From: Serratia sp. DD3
Lineage (GTDB): Bacteria > Pseudomonadota > Gammaproteobacteria > Enterobacterales > Enterobacteriaceae
Assembly (NCBI RefSeq): GCF_000496755.2
Contig: NZ_AYKS02000071.1
Span: 248,001 to 312,000, forward strand
Direction of reading: 5' to 3'
Length of the DNA stretch: 64,000 nt
A program made the position numbers and the translations under genes. This document shows, one piece after another, positions 1 through 9,354 of this stretch. The notes beneath the pieces are model-generated. The model searched no databases and was not told the origin of the DNA. It saw only the letters and a list, made by a program, of their open reading frames with translations. How positions within the stretch are numbered: the stretch's first letter is position 1; every line of letters starts with the position of its first letter.

Positions 1-465
1 AGGAGACTCAGCCCCCTCAGTGGGGATGGAAAAATCCTCCCGTACCGGCAGCGTGGTATCGACATACTGCCAATTGGGCAATTGCTCAGCCCAGTCGGTA
101 GACAATAACCCTTCCATTTTCAGAGTTTTGAAGTTTTCACCATTCAGCCAGAGCAGATCGACGGAGCCTTTTTCGCGCCGACCTGCTGCTGCCTCTGCCT
201 GTATGCGCCGCACGGCATCCGCAGTGTCAGAGAGAGGAACCAGCTTCAGGGTAATGGCGTACTGTTGTTGCATTTCTATCGCCACCCAACGTAAATAGGC
301 ATTGGCAGCAGCATCGCCACCCCAGGCATTAAGATAGACCGTTTGTCCTTGTGCCTGTTGTTTGAGCCGTTCCCAATGAGACGTTTCCGCTGTTGCCTGA
401 AAGGTCCAGCCGAACATCAACATCACGATTACACTTACGCTTTGTAGTTGCCTCATCAACCTCAT
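1..465 (-). CDS. ynjB: ABC transporter periplasmic substrate-binding protein, YnjB-like (partial)
   Basis: The reading frame enters the window's left edge, so only about the first 155 residues are seen. They begin with a signal peptide (hydrophobic core ending in a FQATA-type cleavage site near residue 26) and continue with VYLNAWGGD and VDLLWLNGENF, which I recognise from YnjB, the binding protein of the YnjBCD ABC importer whose substrate is not firmly known. The start at 465 has an AGGAAAGAG purine run upstream. An in-frame ATG at 483 overlaps the stop of the preceding gene by four bases and is the alternative. It is third in a minus-strand operon with two flavoproteins. In E. coli, ynjBCD also follows TVP38-family genes (ydjX, ydjZ), so the membrane-family neighbour is conserved. 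Confidence 0.85.
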   Translation of the reverse strand, partial: MRLMRQLQSVSVIVMLMFGWTFQATAETSHWERLKQQAQGQTVYLNAWGGDAAANAYLRWVAIEMQQQYAITLKLVPLSDTADAVRRIQAEAAAGRREKGSVDLLWLNGENFKTLKMEGLLSTDWAEQLPNWQYVDTTLPVREDFSIPTEGAESP

Positions 466-479
466 TTTATACTCTTTCC

Positions 480-1565
480 TCATATCAATTCGTCGACGCT
501 GTGATGCCGGATAAACCGTCGGTCGAGAAAATCCTTCCACCGCCCCGCCCAACGCCCTTCGCCAGTCAGCGGCCCCCAACTCATCAGTGCGCCTCCTTGC
601 CCGTCAGCCAAGAGTGCCAATGCCGAGGTGGCGGGTTTAAAGCGGACAAGGGGTTGCCGAGTGAACAGACGTTTCAGATTATTTGCCAAAACCTCTCCCT
701 GGCGTACCGCATATACGCCGTTTTTGGGGGTATTGGGGATTGCTGCGCAATCTCCAGTGACAAAAACATGGGGATGAGAGGGGCTTTGTAGCGTGGCAGA
801 GCTCTGAATAAAGCCTTGCCGATCACACTGCAGCCCCGAACTCTGCCACCAGGCTAATGGTGCCGGCCCGGTTGCCATGATCACCCTGTTTCCCTGCCAC
901 ACCGCCTGCTTTCCGCTCATCAACTTGTCTCCGGCAAGGGTATCAGCAGTACAGTGCTCATGCACCTGAATACCCCTTTGGCGCAGATGACGCAGCGCTC
1001 GTGTCCGTAGCGAGGGGGGGTGACCGCGAAGCAGAGTACCGCCACAAAACAGTGCTAAAGAGGGGGTCTGATGCACCAGTGCCAGGGCTAACTCCACGCC
1101 AGCTGCGCCGCCACCGATGATCGCCACAGGTTCGGGATTTTTCTGCCACCGCTCCACTGTCAGCAGAAAATCGGCAAAGGGTTTCACCGGACATATCTCG
1201 ATGGATGAGCGTTGACACTCGGGTAACCGGGGTATTGAACCGGTATTAACTGATAACCACTGCCCTTGCAGCCAGGTTTCGTCTGTCAACCTGACTCTTT
1301 TTCTGTCAGCCTCCAGTATATCCAGCGTGCCTTGGATAAACTCCACCCCCGCAGCCCGACAAAGAGGGGGCAAATGAATACGGCACTGTTCCGGTCGATA
1401 GTGCCCGGCCAATAATCCCGGCAGCATACCGGAGTACCACGCATAGGGGGATGGAGAAAGCAAGGCGATGCGCCTTGCCTTGATAGAATGGGCTGCCCAC
1501 TGACGCAACACCACCACATGTGCATGCCCTGCACCGAGCAACAGGATATCGAACGCTGCAGCCAT
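480..1565 (-). CDS. FAD-dependent pyridine nucleotide-disulfide oxidoreductase (SelD-N-terminus type)
   Basis: A 361-residue flavoprotein. It has an N-terminal FAD-binding GAGHAH motif at about residues 11-16, a second dinucleotide fold with IIGGGAAG near 160, and an FAD-contact motif VTGDCA near 285. The GAGHAH start and overall layout match the NADH-dehydrogenase-like family that in other bacteria is fused to the N-terminus of selenide water dikinase (SelD); here it stands alone. No redox-active CxxxxC pair is visible, so it is more like a type II NADH dehydrogenase or sulfide:quinone oxidoreductase than a disulfide reductase. The start at 1565 is chosen because its ATG shares one base with the upstream stop (TGATG coupling); the longer frame to 1646 would run deep into the previous gene. 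The substrate is unknown. Confidence 0.85.
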   Translation of the reverse strand: MAAAFDILLLGAGHAHVVVLRQWAAHSIKARRIALLSPSPYAWYSGMLPGLLAGHYRPEQCRIHLPPLCRAAGVEFIQGTLDILEADRKRVRLTDETWLQGQWLSVNTGSIPRLPECQRSSIEICPVKPFADFLLTVERWQKNPEPVAIIGGGAAGVELALALVHQTPSLALFCGGTLLRGHPPSLRTRALRHLRQRGIQVHEHCTADTLAGDKLMSGKQAVWQGNRVIMATGPAPLAWWQSSGLQCDRQGFIQSSATLQSPSHPHVFVTGDCAAIPNTPKNGVYAVRQGEVLANNLKRLFTRQPLVRFKPATSALALLADGQGGALMSWGPLTGEGRWAGRWKDFLDRRFIRHHSVDELI

Positions 1566-3721
1566 CAGGCCTTCCCCCCCAAACGCCAACGATGAAAACG
1601 TGCCAGCCACTGCATTAACCATGGCGGTGTGTGGGCCTTTTTCCATGCACCTGCAACGTATTTATTAGCCTCACTCAGCGTAGGATAAATATGGATGGTC
1701 GCCAATATCTTGTTTAACCCATAGCCGTGCTTCATGGCGGCGACATATTCCGTGATCAGTTCGCCGGCCTGTTCACCCACCACCGTCACCCCCAGAATAC
1801 GGTCATGACCTGGCTCGGTTAACACCTGTATATAGCCATGCGCCGCGTTTTCGGTGATGGCCCGATCAAGTTCACTGAGTTCAAACCGGGTAAGCTCATA
1901 AGCAATGCCTAGCCGTCTGGCTTCCTGTTCATTTAATCCAACCCGGGCGACTTCGGGATCGGTAAAGGTCGCCCAAGGCATTAGTCGATAATCCACTTTA
2001 AAGCGTTTTATCTGGCCAAACAGGCCATTGACAGCGGCATACCAGGCCTGATGCGCCGAGGCGTGCGTAAACTGATAGGGGCCAGTGACATCCCCTACGG
2101 CAAAAATGTGCGGAAACCGGGTAGCCAGATATTCATCGGTTTCCAGGGTACCATTTTCCCTGACAACCAGGGAGAGCGTCTCCAGGCCAAATCCACTCAC
2201 ATTAGCCACGCGACCCAATGCCAGCAGCACGCGATCAAAGGGCAGAGAGACTTCCGTGGCATCGGCCTGACTATGGCAGATGAACTGATGCTTGCCTGCG
2301 TTTGTCTCAAAGCGCACCGCATGATGCAGCAGGCGTAGATCCACGCCATCGGCTCGCAGTGCCTGCATCACGGCTTCACTGGCCTCGTGGTCCTCGCGCT
2401 TTAGCACCCGATCCCCCCGTTCAACTAGCGTGACCGCGCACCCCAGGCGCTGAAATGCCTGCGCCAACTCACACCCGATAGGGCCGCCCCCGAGGATTAA
2501 TAACCGTTGGGGTTGTTCACGCAGTGACCAAATCGTGTCGGTCGTCAAGGCATCAACCTGTTCCAGGCCAGGAATATCCGGGATGACAGGTCTGGCACCG
2601 GTTGCAATCACCATCGAGCGAGTACTCAGGTGCTGTCCGTTGACCTCCACGCTCCAGGGGGAGGTCACTGTCGCTTTTCCCTGGATCACCTCTACGCCGA
2701 GTTGAGAATAACGCTCAACAGAATCATGAGGTTCGATACGTTGGATAACCTGTTGGACCTGCGCCATCACCGCAGCAAAATCGACCTGACCGGAGACATG
2801 GCGGAAACCCAGTTGCTCAGCATGTTTCAGATCGTTTGCCAAACGGGCTGCACGAATTAACGCCTTTGAAGGCACACACCCGGTATTCAGGCAGTCTCCA
2901 CCCATGTCACCTTTTTCAATCAGCGTCACTTTTGCCTTGACGGCTGCCGCGATATAAGCCGAGACCAGACCGCCGGAACCTGCACCGATCACCACCAGAT
3001 TCCGATCAAAGTGTGCCGGTTTACGCCAACCGGCCAACAGTTGACGGCGTTTAAACACCTTCAATGCACTACGGGAAATCAGGGGTAACAGACCGAGCAA
3101 TGCAAATGCCCCGAGCAACCCCGGCGAGATAATCCCCGCCAGAGAGGTGATCTGCGCCAGCTCGCGGCCTGCATTCACATAGACCAGCGTCCCTGGCAAC
3201 ATGCCCAATTGGCTGACCCACCAGAAGGTTGGTGCTGGCAGGCGGGTTACCCCCATCGCCAGATTGATCAGGAAGAAGGGGAAAACCGGCACCAGCCGCA
3301 ATGCGAACAGGTAGAAAGCCCCATCCTGCACGATCCCTTTATCAATGACCCCAAGCCGATGCTGAAAACGCCGCTGTACCCAATCACGAAGCAGAAAACG
3401 GCTGATCAACATGGCCAGTGTTGCCCCCAGGGTTGAGGCAAAGGAAACCAGTACGGTGCCTTGCATCAGGCCAAACAAGGCCCCGGCAAGTAACGTCATC
3501 AGTACAGCACCCGGTACAGAGAGCGCGGTAAACAGCACATACAATAGGAAAAAGACGCCACCGACCAGCCAGGGTTTCTCTGCTACCCAGCCATTCAACC
3601 TCGCCTGATGACTTTTCAATACTGCCAGATTCAGGTACTCCGCTGGCGGGAAAAGTGTGAAAAGCCCCACAGCCAGCAGGATGATCATCAGCAAAAGCGT
3701 TTTTTTGTGATTCATTATCAT
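1565..3721 (-). CDS. TVP38/TMEM64 membrane domain fused to mercuric-reductase-like flavin oxidoreductase
   Basis: A 718-residue two-part protein. Residues 1-220 carry several hydrophobic segments with the DedA/TVP38-like features (SVPGAVLMTLLAGALFG, RLVPVFPFFLINLAMG). From residue 240 a complete pyridine nucleotide-disulfide oxidoreductase follows: FAD motif GAGSGG (246-251), redox pair C277/C282 in GGDCLNTGCVPS, a second nucleotide motif ILGGGPIG, and the C-terminal HIYPTLSE that supplies the catalytic His-Glu pair. It therefore should pass electrons from NAD(P)H to a disulfide or metal substrate at the membrane. No N-terminal metal-binding CxxC domain is seen. The start at 3721 has AAGGA eight bases upstream; in-frame starts further upstream lack one. 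It is first gene of the operon with the next flavoprotein and ynjB. Confidence 0.9.
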   Translation of the reverse strand: MIMNHKKTLLLMIILLAVGLFTLFPPAEYLNLAVLKSHQARLNGWVAEKPWLVGGVFFLLYVLFTALSVPGAVLMTLLAGALFGLMQGTVLVSFASTLGATLAMLISRFLLRDWVQRRFQHRLGVIDKGIVQDGAFYLFALRLVPVFPFFLINLAMGVTRLPAPTFWWVSQLGMLPGTLVYVNAGRELAQITSLAGIISPGLLGAFALLGLLPLISRSALKVFKRRQLLAGWRKPAHFDRNLVVIGAGSGGLVSAYIAAAVKAKVTLIEKGDMGGDCLNTGCVPSKALIRAARLANDLKHAEQLGFRHVSGQVDFAAVMAQVQQVIQRIEPHDSVERYSQLGVEVIQGKATVTSPWSVEVNGQHLSTRSMVIATGARPVIPDIPGLEQVDALTTDTIWSLREQPQRLLILGGGPIGCELAQAFQRLGCAVTLVERGDRVLKREDHEASEAVMQALRADGVDLRLLHHAVRFETNAGKHQFICHSQADATEVSLPFDRVLLALGRVANVSGFGLETLSLVVRENGTLETDEYLATRFPHIFAVGDVTGPYQFTHASAHQAWYAAVNGLFGQIKRFKVDYRLMPWATFTDPEVARVGLNEQEARRLGIAYELTRFELSELDRAITENAAHGYIQVLTEPGHDRILGVTVVGEQAGELITEYVAAMKHGYGLNKILATIHIYPTLSEANKYVAGAWKKAHTPPWLMQWLARFHRWRLGGKA

Positions 3722-3793
3722 GTTCAACATCCTTTGACGGGGGAAGCAAAGTGAAGCGTTTGTGGCCACCCGTAGAGGCCGGCGGGGCGCAAA

Positions 3794-3910
3794 TTACCAG
3801 AATTTTTCCAGACCAGGTTTCTTCTTGGAATCGCCTTCGGCGCATTGTGTTTTGGCCATTCGCTTTATGGTGTGCTGCCAATGAGCCAGCAGTTGTTCCA
3901 ATGCTGCCAT
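3794..3910 (-). CDS. possible 38-residue small protein upstream of the flavoprotein operon
   Basis: A short open frame encoding an amphipathic, Lys-rich peptide (begins MAALEQLLAHWQ, ends in PGLEKFW). It has an AGGA Shine-Dalgarno sequence seven bases before its ATG and ends 72 bases before the fusion flavoprotein, in the same direction, so it could be the first cistron of that operon. The frame remains open for ten codons upstream of the ATG with coding-like composition, so it may alternatively be the tail of a decayed longer gene. I do not recognise it. Confidence 0.35.
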   Translation of the reverse strand: MAALEQLLAHWQHTIKRMAKTQCAEGDSKKKPGLEKFW

Positions 3911-4332
3911 ATCCGCTTCCTGAGCGGCTGAATCAGTTCAGGACGCTGTATCATGGTGTATTCCTTTTCAGTTTCATGCTGTTGAGTATAGGTAACGCTC
4001 ACGGTTATAGTCATGCTGAAATATTTTTTGGGCTGACCTTCCTATAAATATTGGCCACGGCTGAGAGCCTGTCCGACGATGTGGTTAAAAATCTGCTGGA
4101 AGATGACGCTGTGGTTGAAGTGGTTGCTACAGTTCTGGCTAAGGGTAGAAGCGTAAGGAACTTTTTCGGTGTGAGTCATGTGATGGGCAGACGGTTCTTT
4201 GAGCATGGAGAACAGTCCATTTATTGCACTGATGTTATTAGATCACAGCCCTGACCAATGGTCAGGGCTTTGTCAGCGATCTGAAAGCCGTCACGGGATG
4301 TGGCGGCGTTTGACATTTATTGTTGGCGCTAT
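3911..4332. other. intergenic stretch without a supported gene; contains one strong hairpin
   Basis: There is no convincing gene here. A TTG-started frame at 4051-4254 looks weakly coding at its start but has no ribosome-binding site and no recognisable product. The clearest element is a perfect 10-bp inverted repeat, AGCCCTGACC/GGTCAGGGCT with a three-base loop at 4247-4269, followed on the plus strand by only three T residues. It may be a weak terminator or a structural remnant. Confidence 0.5.
4247..4269 (+). repeat. perfect 10-bp inverted repeat, weak terminator candidate
   Basis: AGCCCTGACC, loop AAT, GGTCAGGGCT. The T-tract after it is short, so termination function is uncertain. It lies beyond the 3' end of ydiK. 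Confidence 0.55.
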
Positions 4333-5433
4333 TTATTGCTGTTCAGGCTCTTTTTCGGCATCCATTGGCGCAGTAATCGGCTCTGGTGCTTCATTAACCC
4401 AGGCGCTGGTCAGGCGATAAGAGACCGCCAGAACCACCGGGCCAATAAACAGACCAATCATACCAAAGGCCAGTAAACCGCCGATAACGCCGGAAAGAAT
4501 CAGAATCAATGGCAGGTCGGCACCCATGCGGATCAATGCTGGGCGGAGGACGTTGTCTAGGGTGCCCACCACACAACTCCAGATCAACAACACTGTCCCC
4601 CAAGTGGTATCGCCACTCCAATACAGCCAGATAATGGCAGGGATTAAGACCAATAATGGCCCCAATTGAGCAACACAAAATATAAACATCAATACTGACA
4701 GCAAGGTCGCGGCGGGAATACCGGCAATCGCTAAACCAATGCCTCCTAGCACTGATTGTACCAATGCGGTTACAACCACCCCGAGAGCCACGGCGCGGAT
4801 AGCTTGCCCGGCGAGTACTACGGCGGCATCACCTCTGGCAGCACCAAGACGCACGGCAAAGTGGCGAATCGCCATACCAACCTGTTCCCCTCGGGCATAC
4901 AACAAGGCACTGAATAACACCATCAACACGCAGTGCATCAGGAAACGGCCAATATGAGCTGCCTGGGTGACAAACCAGGTGGCTGTCTGACCGAGGTAAG
5001 GTTGCACTTTAGCAATCAATGCGCTGCCACCTGTATTGATTGACAGATGATAGCTGCTATATACACGCTCCCCGATCAGCGGAATATCGCGTAACCAGGC
5101 TAATTCAGGAATATTGACTTTACTGGGGGTATTCACCCACTCCAGGAGTGGGGCGCTGTTATCCACCACACTGCTAACCAAAAGTGCAATAGGGAGAACA
5201 AACAGTAAAAGCAGTAGGATGGTCATCACCACTACGGCGAGGGAGCGGCGACCCCAGAGCATACGTTGTAGCTTAATCAACAGCGGCCAAGTGGCAATCA
5301 CCACCATGCTGGCCCAGGCAAAGCCAAGAATAAACGGTTGCACTACCCAAAAACTGGCAAGAATCATAATGGCGATAAACAACACACCAAAAATAATCGT
5401 GGGTAAATCGTATCGGCGTTGCAGTTGTGTCAT
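4333..5433 (-). CDS. ydiK: AI-2E family transporter YdiK
   Basis: A 366-residue inner-membrane protein with at least seven hydrophobic segments, in the layout of the AI-2E/PerM family: a pair of N-terminal helices, a soluble loop at about 100-150 (WVNTPSKVN...), then a C-terminal bundle with GQAIRAVALGVVVTALVQS and GMIGLFIGPVVLA. Family members export or pass small molecules or act as proton-coupled antiporters; the substrate of YdiK is not established. The C-terminus is acidic and Gln-rich. It is transcribed away from ydiJ, as in E. coli where ydiK and ydiJ are neighbours. Confidence 0.93.
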   Translation of the reverse strand: MTQLQRRYDLPTIIFGVLFIAIMILASFWVVQPFILGFAWASMVVIATWPLLIKLQRMLWGRRSLAVVVMTILLLLLFVLPIALLVSSVVDNSAPLLEWVNTPSKVNIPELAWLRDIPLIGERVYSSYHLSINTGGSALIAKVQPYLGQTATWFVTQAAHIGRFLMHCVLMVLFSALLYARGEQVGMAIRHFAVRLGAARGDAAVVLAGQAIRAVALGVVVTALVQSVLGGIGLAIAGIPAATLLSVLMFIFCVAQLGPLLVLIPAIIWLYWSGDTTWGTVLLIWSCVVGTLDNVLRPALIRMGADLPLILILSGVIGGLLAFGMIGLFIGPVVLAVSYRLTSAWVNEAPEPITAPMDAEKEPEQQ

Positions 5434-5558
5434 GAATGCATTTTCATCCTGTTTCAGTTAAAACCTTTACGCTTTCATCATGGTGCATTTGCAGCAATTT
5501 TCACAGTTGGCAGAGCGCTTAACGGCGACCGCTTCTGTTGCTCTCACTTTATGATAAT

Positions 5559-5572
5559 GTGAATGCGTTCAC
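5559..5572. promoter_or_regulatory. imperfect palindrome in the ydiK-ydiJ divergent promoter region
   Basis: GTGAATGCGTTCAC has 5-bp arms (GTGAA/TTCAC) around a 4-bp centre, halfway between the divergent ydiK and ydiJ starts. This is the size of a small dimeric-regulator site, but I cannot assign a regulator. Confidence 0.3.
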
Positions 5573-5720
5573 GAAATGAAGTATGTTAGTTTTTACTGAC
5601 CATAAAAAATAGGGGGAATTGTGAATATAGGCGTATTCCCCAATTTATTTCGTTGCCACCTGCACCCATGCAGTTGGTTATCATCATGCAATTAAAAAAC
5701 AGACAGGGTCAAAAAAGCGA

Positions 5721-8700
5721 ATGATCCCACAGATTTCCCAGTCACCCGGCATCGTTCAACCGGTAGTCGATTTTTTAGCAGCGCTAAAACAGAACGGATT
5801 CAGCGGCGATATGGCCACCAGTTATGCGGATCGCCTAACGATGGCAACGGACAACAGTATCTATCAATTATTACCTGATGCAGTGCTGTTCCCCCGTTCA
5901 ACGGCAGATGTGGCATTACTGGCCCGTTTGGCGGAGGACGAGCGTTTCAAAGCGCTGACTTTCAGCCCACGCGGCGGCGGTACCGGTACTAACGGCCAAT
6001 CCCTTAACAGTGGCATTGTGGTTGATATGTCGCGCTACATGAACCGCATCCTGGAAATCAACCCAGAGCAAGGTTGGGTCCGGGTTGAAGCTGGGGTGAT
6101 CAAAGACCAGCTTAACCAGTATCTGCGACCCTTCGGTTATTTTTTCTCGCCAGAATTATCCACCAGTAACCGAGCCACGCTGGGGGGGATGATCAATACC
6201 GATGCTTCCGGCCAGGGATCACTGGTTTATGGTAAAACGTCGGATCACGTGCTGGGGTTGCGGGCAGTATTGTTGGGCGGGGAGATGATCGATACCCGCG
6301 CGATGCCCACCCTGTTGGCTGAAACCATTGCCCAGGAAGAGACACCCGAAGGGCGTATCTATAATACCGTGCTAAACCGTTGCCGTGAGCAGCGCGCCTT
6401 GATTTTAGAAAAATTCCCCAAACTTAATCGCTTCCTTACTGGCTACGATTTGCGCCACGTTTTGAGCGACGACCTGCAAACCTTCGATCTGACCCGTATT
6501 CTCACCGGGGCCGAAGGCACCTTGGCATTTATTACGGAAGCACGGCTGGATATTACCCCGTTGCCGAAGGTACGCCGTTTGGTCAACGTAAAATATGACT
6601 CTTTTGATTCCGCACTGCGTAATGCCCCGTTTATGGTGGAAGCCAACGCCTTATCGGTAGAAACGATTGATTCTAAAGTGCTCAATCTGGCCCGTGAAGA
6701 TATTGTCTGGCATTCGGTCAGTGAGTTGATCACCAATGTGGTGGATAAAGAGATGCTGGGGTTGAACATCGTCGAGTTTGCTGGCGATGATAGCTCCATT
6801 ATCGATAGCCAGGTGTCGTCGCTCTGTCAACGCTTGGATGAATTGATCGCTACGCAGCAGTCTGGGGTGATTGGTTATCAGATATGCGGTGACCTCAGTA
6901 GCATCGAGCGTATTTACAATATGCGCAAAAAGGCAGTAGGGCTGCTGGGAAATGCTAAAGGGCAAGCTAAACCCATCCCGTTTGCCGAAGATACTTGCGT
7001 ACCCCCGCAGCATTTGGCGGATTATATTAGTGAGTTCCGTCAACTACTCGACAGCCATAACCTGAGCTATGGCATGTTCGGCCATGTTGATGCGGGTGTG
7101 TTACATGTGCGCCCGGCATTGGACATGTGTGACCCGCAACAAGAAGTGTTAATGAAGCAGTTATCTGACCAAATAGTCGCTCTGACCGCCAAGTATGGTG
7201 GGTTGTTATGGGGGGAACATGGTAAAGGTTTCCGGGCGGAATACAGCCCGGCATTCTTTGGTGAGACGCTTTATCAAGAGCTACGGCGCATTAAGGCGGC
7301 ATTTGATCCGCTTAATCGCCTGAACCCAGGCAAGATTTGCCCACCACTGGGTGTGGATGCCCCGATGATGAAAGTGGATGCGCAGAAACGCGGCACACTG
7401 GATCGCCAGATCCCGCTGGATACCCGTCTCTCGTTCCGTGGTGCCATGGAGTGTAACGGTAATGGGTTGTGCTTTAACTTCGATGTTAACAGCCCGATGT
7501 GCCCATCAATGAAGATCACTGGCAACCGGATCCACTCACCGAAAGGGCGGGCTGCCATGGTTCGTGAATGGTTGCGTCTGCTGGCGGAGCAGGGCTGTGA
7601 CCCACTTGCCCTGGAAAAGCAGTTGCCACAACAGCGACTCAGTTTCCGCTCATTGATCGAAAAAACGCGTAACACCTGGCAGGCGGCAAAAGGCGAGTAT
7701 GACTTCTCCCATGAAGTGAAAGAAGCCATGTCAGGTTGCTTGGCTTGCAAAGCCTGTTCAACGCAATGCCCGATTAAAATCGACGTACCGAGTTTCCGCT
7801 CACGCTTTTTACAGCTCTATCACACTCGTTATTTACGGCCGGTGCGTGACTATATGGTTGCTGGCGTAGAAGGCTATACCCCATTGATGGCCAAAGCGCC
7901 GAAAGTGTTTAATTTTTTCTTTAAACAACCGTGGGTGGGTGAACTGAGCCGTCGTACGATCGGTATGGTGGATTTACCGCTGCTTTCCAGCCCAACGTTG
8001 CGCCAGCAACTTGCCGGCCATGGTGCCGTCAGTACCACGCTGGAGCAGTTAGAAGCGATGAGTGAAGCACAGCGCCAACAGTATGTGCTGGTGGTGCAAG
8101 ATCCCTTTACCAGCTATTACGATGCACAGGTGGTGGCTGATTTTGTTCGCCTGGTTGAGAAATTGGGCTACCAACCGGTGCTGCTGCCTTTCTCGCCAAA
8201 TGGAAAAGCGCAACATATCAAAGGCTTTTTGGCGCATTTTGCCAAAACAGCACGTAAAACCGCGGATTTCCTCAACCGGGTGGCCAAATTAGGCTTACCG
8301 ATGGTGGGGGTCGACCCTGCGTTGGTACTGTGCTATCGCGATGAATATCAAGAAATTCTTGGCGATAGCCGGGGGAGTTTCCAGGTACAGCTGGTACATG
8401 AGTGGCTACAACCCTTGCTGGCGGCACGTGAACAGCAGCCGACAGCGGAGGGGGAGGCATGGTATCTGCTTGGGCACTGTACTGAAACCACCGAGTTACC
8501 GGCGAGCGCTGGGCAATGGAGCGCCATCTTTGCCTGTTTGGGTGCCAAACTGGAAAATGTGAATGTAGGTTGTTGTGGTATGGCGGGAACCTATGGGCAC
8601 GAAGCCAAAAACCAACAAAATTCGCTCGGTATCTACCAGTTATCATGGCATCAGGCGCTACAACGCTTGCCACAGCAACGTTGCCTGGCAACGGGGTATT

Positions 8701-8780
8701 CTTGCCGTAGCCAGGTGAAACGTATGGAAGGTAATCGGTTACGTCATCCGTTACAGGCTTTGTTGGAGATAATAGTGTGA
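5721..8780 (+). CDS. ydiJ: FAD/Fe-S oxidoreductase YdiJ (D-2-hydroxyglutarate dehydrogenase type)
   Basis: A 1019-residue flavoprotein. The N-terminal half is a PCMH/VAO-type FAD domain (PRGGGTGTNGQSL near residue 90, GEHGKGFRAEY in the C-terminal cap). The C-terminal half has a ferredoxin-like cluster motif CLACKACSTQCP near 675 and CCG-type motifs (GCCGMAGTYGHE) near the end. Orthologues oxidise D-2-hydroxyglutarate to 2-oxoglutarate. The length and domain order fit the family. The ribosome-binding site is poor; the ATG at 5721 is the first in the frame. Its stop overlaps the GTG of menI (GTGA), so the two are translationally coupled. Confidence 0.95.
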   Translation: MIPQISQSPGIVQPVVDFLAALKQNGFSGDMATSYADRLTMATDNSIYQLLPDAVLFPRSTADVALLARLAEDERFKALTFSPRGGGTGTNGQSLNSGIVVDMSRYMNRILEINPEQGWVRVEAGVIKDQLNQYLRPFGYFFSPELSTSNRATLGGMINTDASGQGSLVYGKTSDHVLGLRAVLLGGEMIDTRAMPTLLAETIAQEETPEGRIYNTVLNRCREQRALILEKFPKLNRFLTGYDLRHVLSDDLQTFDLTRILTGAEGTLAFITEARLDITPLPKVRRLVNVKYDSFDSALRNAPFMVEANALSVETIDSKVLNLAREDIVWHSVSELITNVVDKEMLGLNIVEFAGDDSSIIDSQVSSLCQRLDELIATQQSGVIGYQICGDLSSIERIYNMRKKAVGLLGNAKGQAKPIPFAEDTCVPPQHLADYISEFRQLLDSHNLSYGMFGHVDAGVLHVRPALDMCDPQQEVLMKQLSDQIVALTAKYGGLLWGEHGKGFRAEYSPAFFGETLYQELRRIKAAFDPLNRLNPGKICPPLGVDAPMMKVDAQKRGTLDRQIPLDTRLSFRGAMECNGNGLCFNFDVNSPMCPSMKITGNRIHSPKGRAAMVREWLRLLAEQGCDPLALEKQLPQQRLSFRSLIEKTRNTWQAAKGEYDFSHEVKEAMSGCLACKACSTQCPIKIDVPSFRSRFLQLYHTRYLRPVRDYMVAGVEGYTPLMAKAPKVFNFFFKQPWVGELSRRTIGMVDLPLLSSPTLRQQLAGHGAVSTTLEQLEAMSEAQRQQYVLVVQDPFTSYYDAQVVADFVRLVEKLGYQPVLLPFSPNGKAQHIKGFLAHFAKTARKTADFLNRVAKLGLPMVGVDPALVLCYRDEYQEILGDSRGSFQVQLVHEWLQPLLAAREQQPTAEGEAWYLLGHCTETTELPASAGQWSAIFACLGAKLENVNVGCCGMAGTYGHEAKNQQNSLGIYQLSWHQALQRLPQQRCLATGYSCRSQVKRMEGNRLRHPLQALLEIIV

Positions 8781-9193
8781 AGCTGTGGAAGCGCGAAATA
8801 ACCTTGGAACAACTTAACCAGACCGGTGAAGGTTGCATGGTAGGCCATGTGGGGATCCAATTCACTCATATGGCAGAGGATTACCTGGAGGCAACTATGC
8901 CAGTAGATCACCGTACCACTCAGCCATTTGGTCTGTTACATGGTGGTGCTTCGGTGGTACTGGCGGAATCGATGGGTTCCATGGCCGGTTATTTATGCAC
9001 CGAGGGGGATCAGAAGCTAGTGGGGTTGGAGATTAATGCCAATCATATTCGGGCGGTATTTAAAGGGCAGGTGCGCGGTGTTTGCCGTGCCTTGCATATT
9101 GGGCGCCGCAATCAGGTGTGGCAGATAGAAATTTTCGATGATCGTGATCGTCTATGCTGCACTTCACGCCTGACCACGGCGGTGCTGGAGTAA
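8777..9193 (+). CDS. menI: 1,4-dihydroxy-2-naphthoyl-CoA hydrolase MenI (hotdog thioesterase)
   Basis: A 138-residue single hotdog-fold thioesterase of PaaI/YdiI type. The signature LLHGGASVVLAESMGS near residues 52-68 contains the catalytic glutamate and the His-Gly-Gly turn. MenI releases CoA in menaquinone (vitamin K2) synthesis. It uses a GTG start overlapping the ydiJ stop; the pair is arranged as in E. coli ydiJ-ydiI. Confidence 0.93.
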   Translation: MKLWKREITLEQLNQTGEGCMVGHVGIQFTHMAEDYLEATMPVDHRTTQPFGLLHGGASVVLAESMGSMAGYLCTEGDQKLVGLEINANHIRAVFKGQVRGVCRALHIGRRNQVWQIEIFDDRDRLCCTSRLTTAVLE

Positions 9194-9354
9194 GGTGCTG
9201 GCGTAAATAGCAATAAAGGTGGCGAGGCTTAGGGACGAGCCGAGTCATTAAATATGGAATTTACGTAATTTGACAGTTCTGTTTTTTAGTTTTATTGCAA
9301 AAAAAACTAAAAAAGGATACTGTCGCTCAATCTGAAATAATAAGTAGCTAACGA

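Noticed and set aside
3751..4047. 98-residue plus frame
   Set aside because: It lies antisense to the operon leader and the small 38-residue frame, and has an irregular composition.
4051..4254. 67-codon TTG-started frame downstream of ydiK
   Set aside because: No Shine-Dalgarno sequence, rare start, no recognisable product; the first 30 codons look coding, so a decayed gene fragment cannot be excluded.
4070..4330. RprA small RNA, which neighbours ydiK in E. coli
   Set aside because: No match to the RprA sequence as I remember it; the hairpin at 4247-4269 is different.
8272..8865. 197-residue minus frame inside ydiJ/menI
   Set aside because: Shadow of two strongly supported genes on the other strand.
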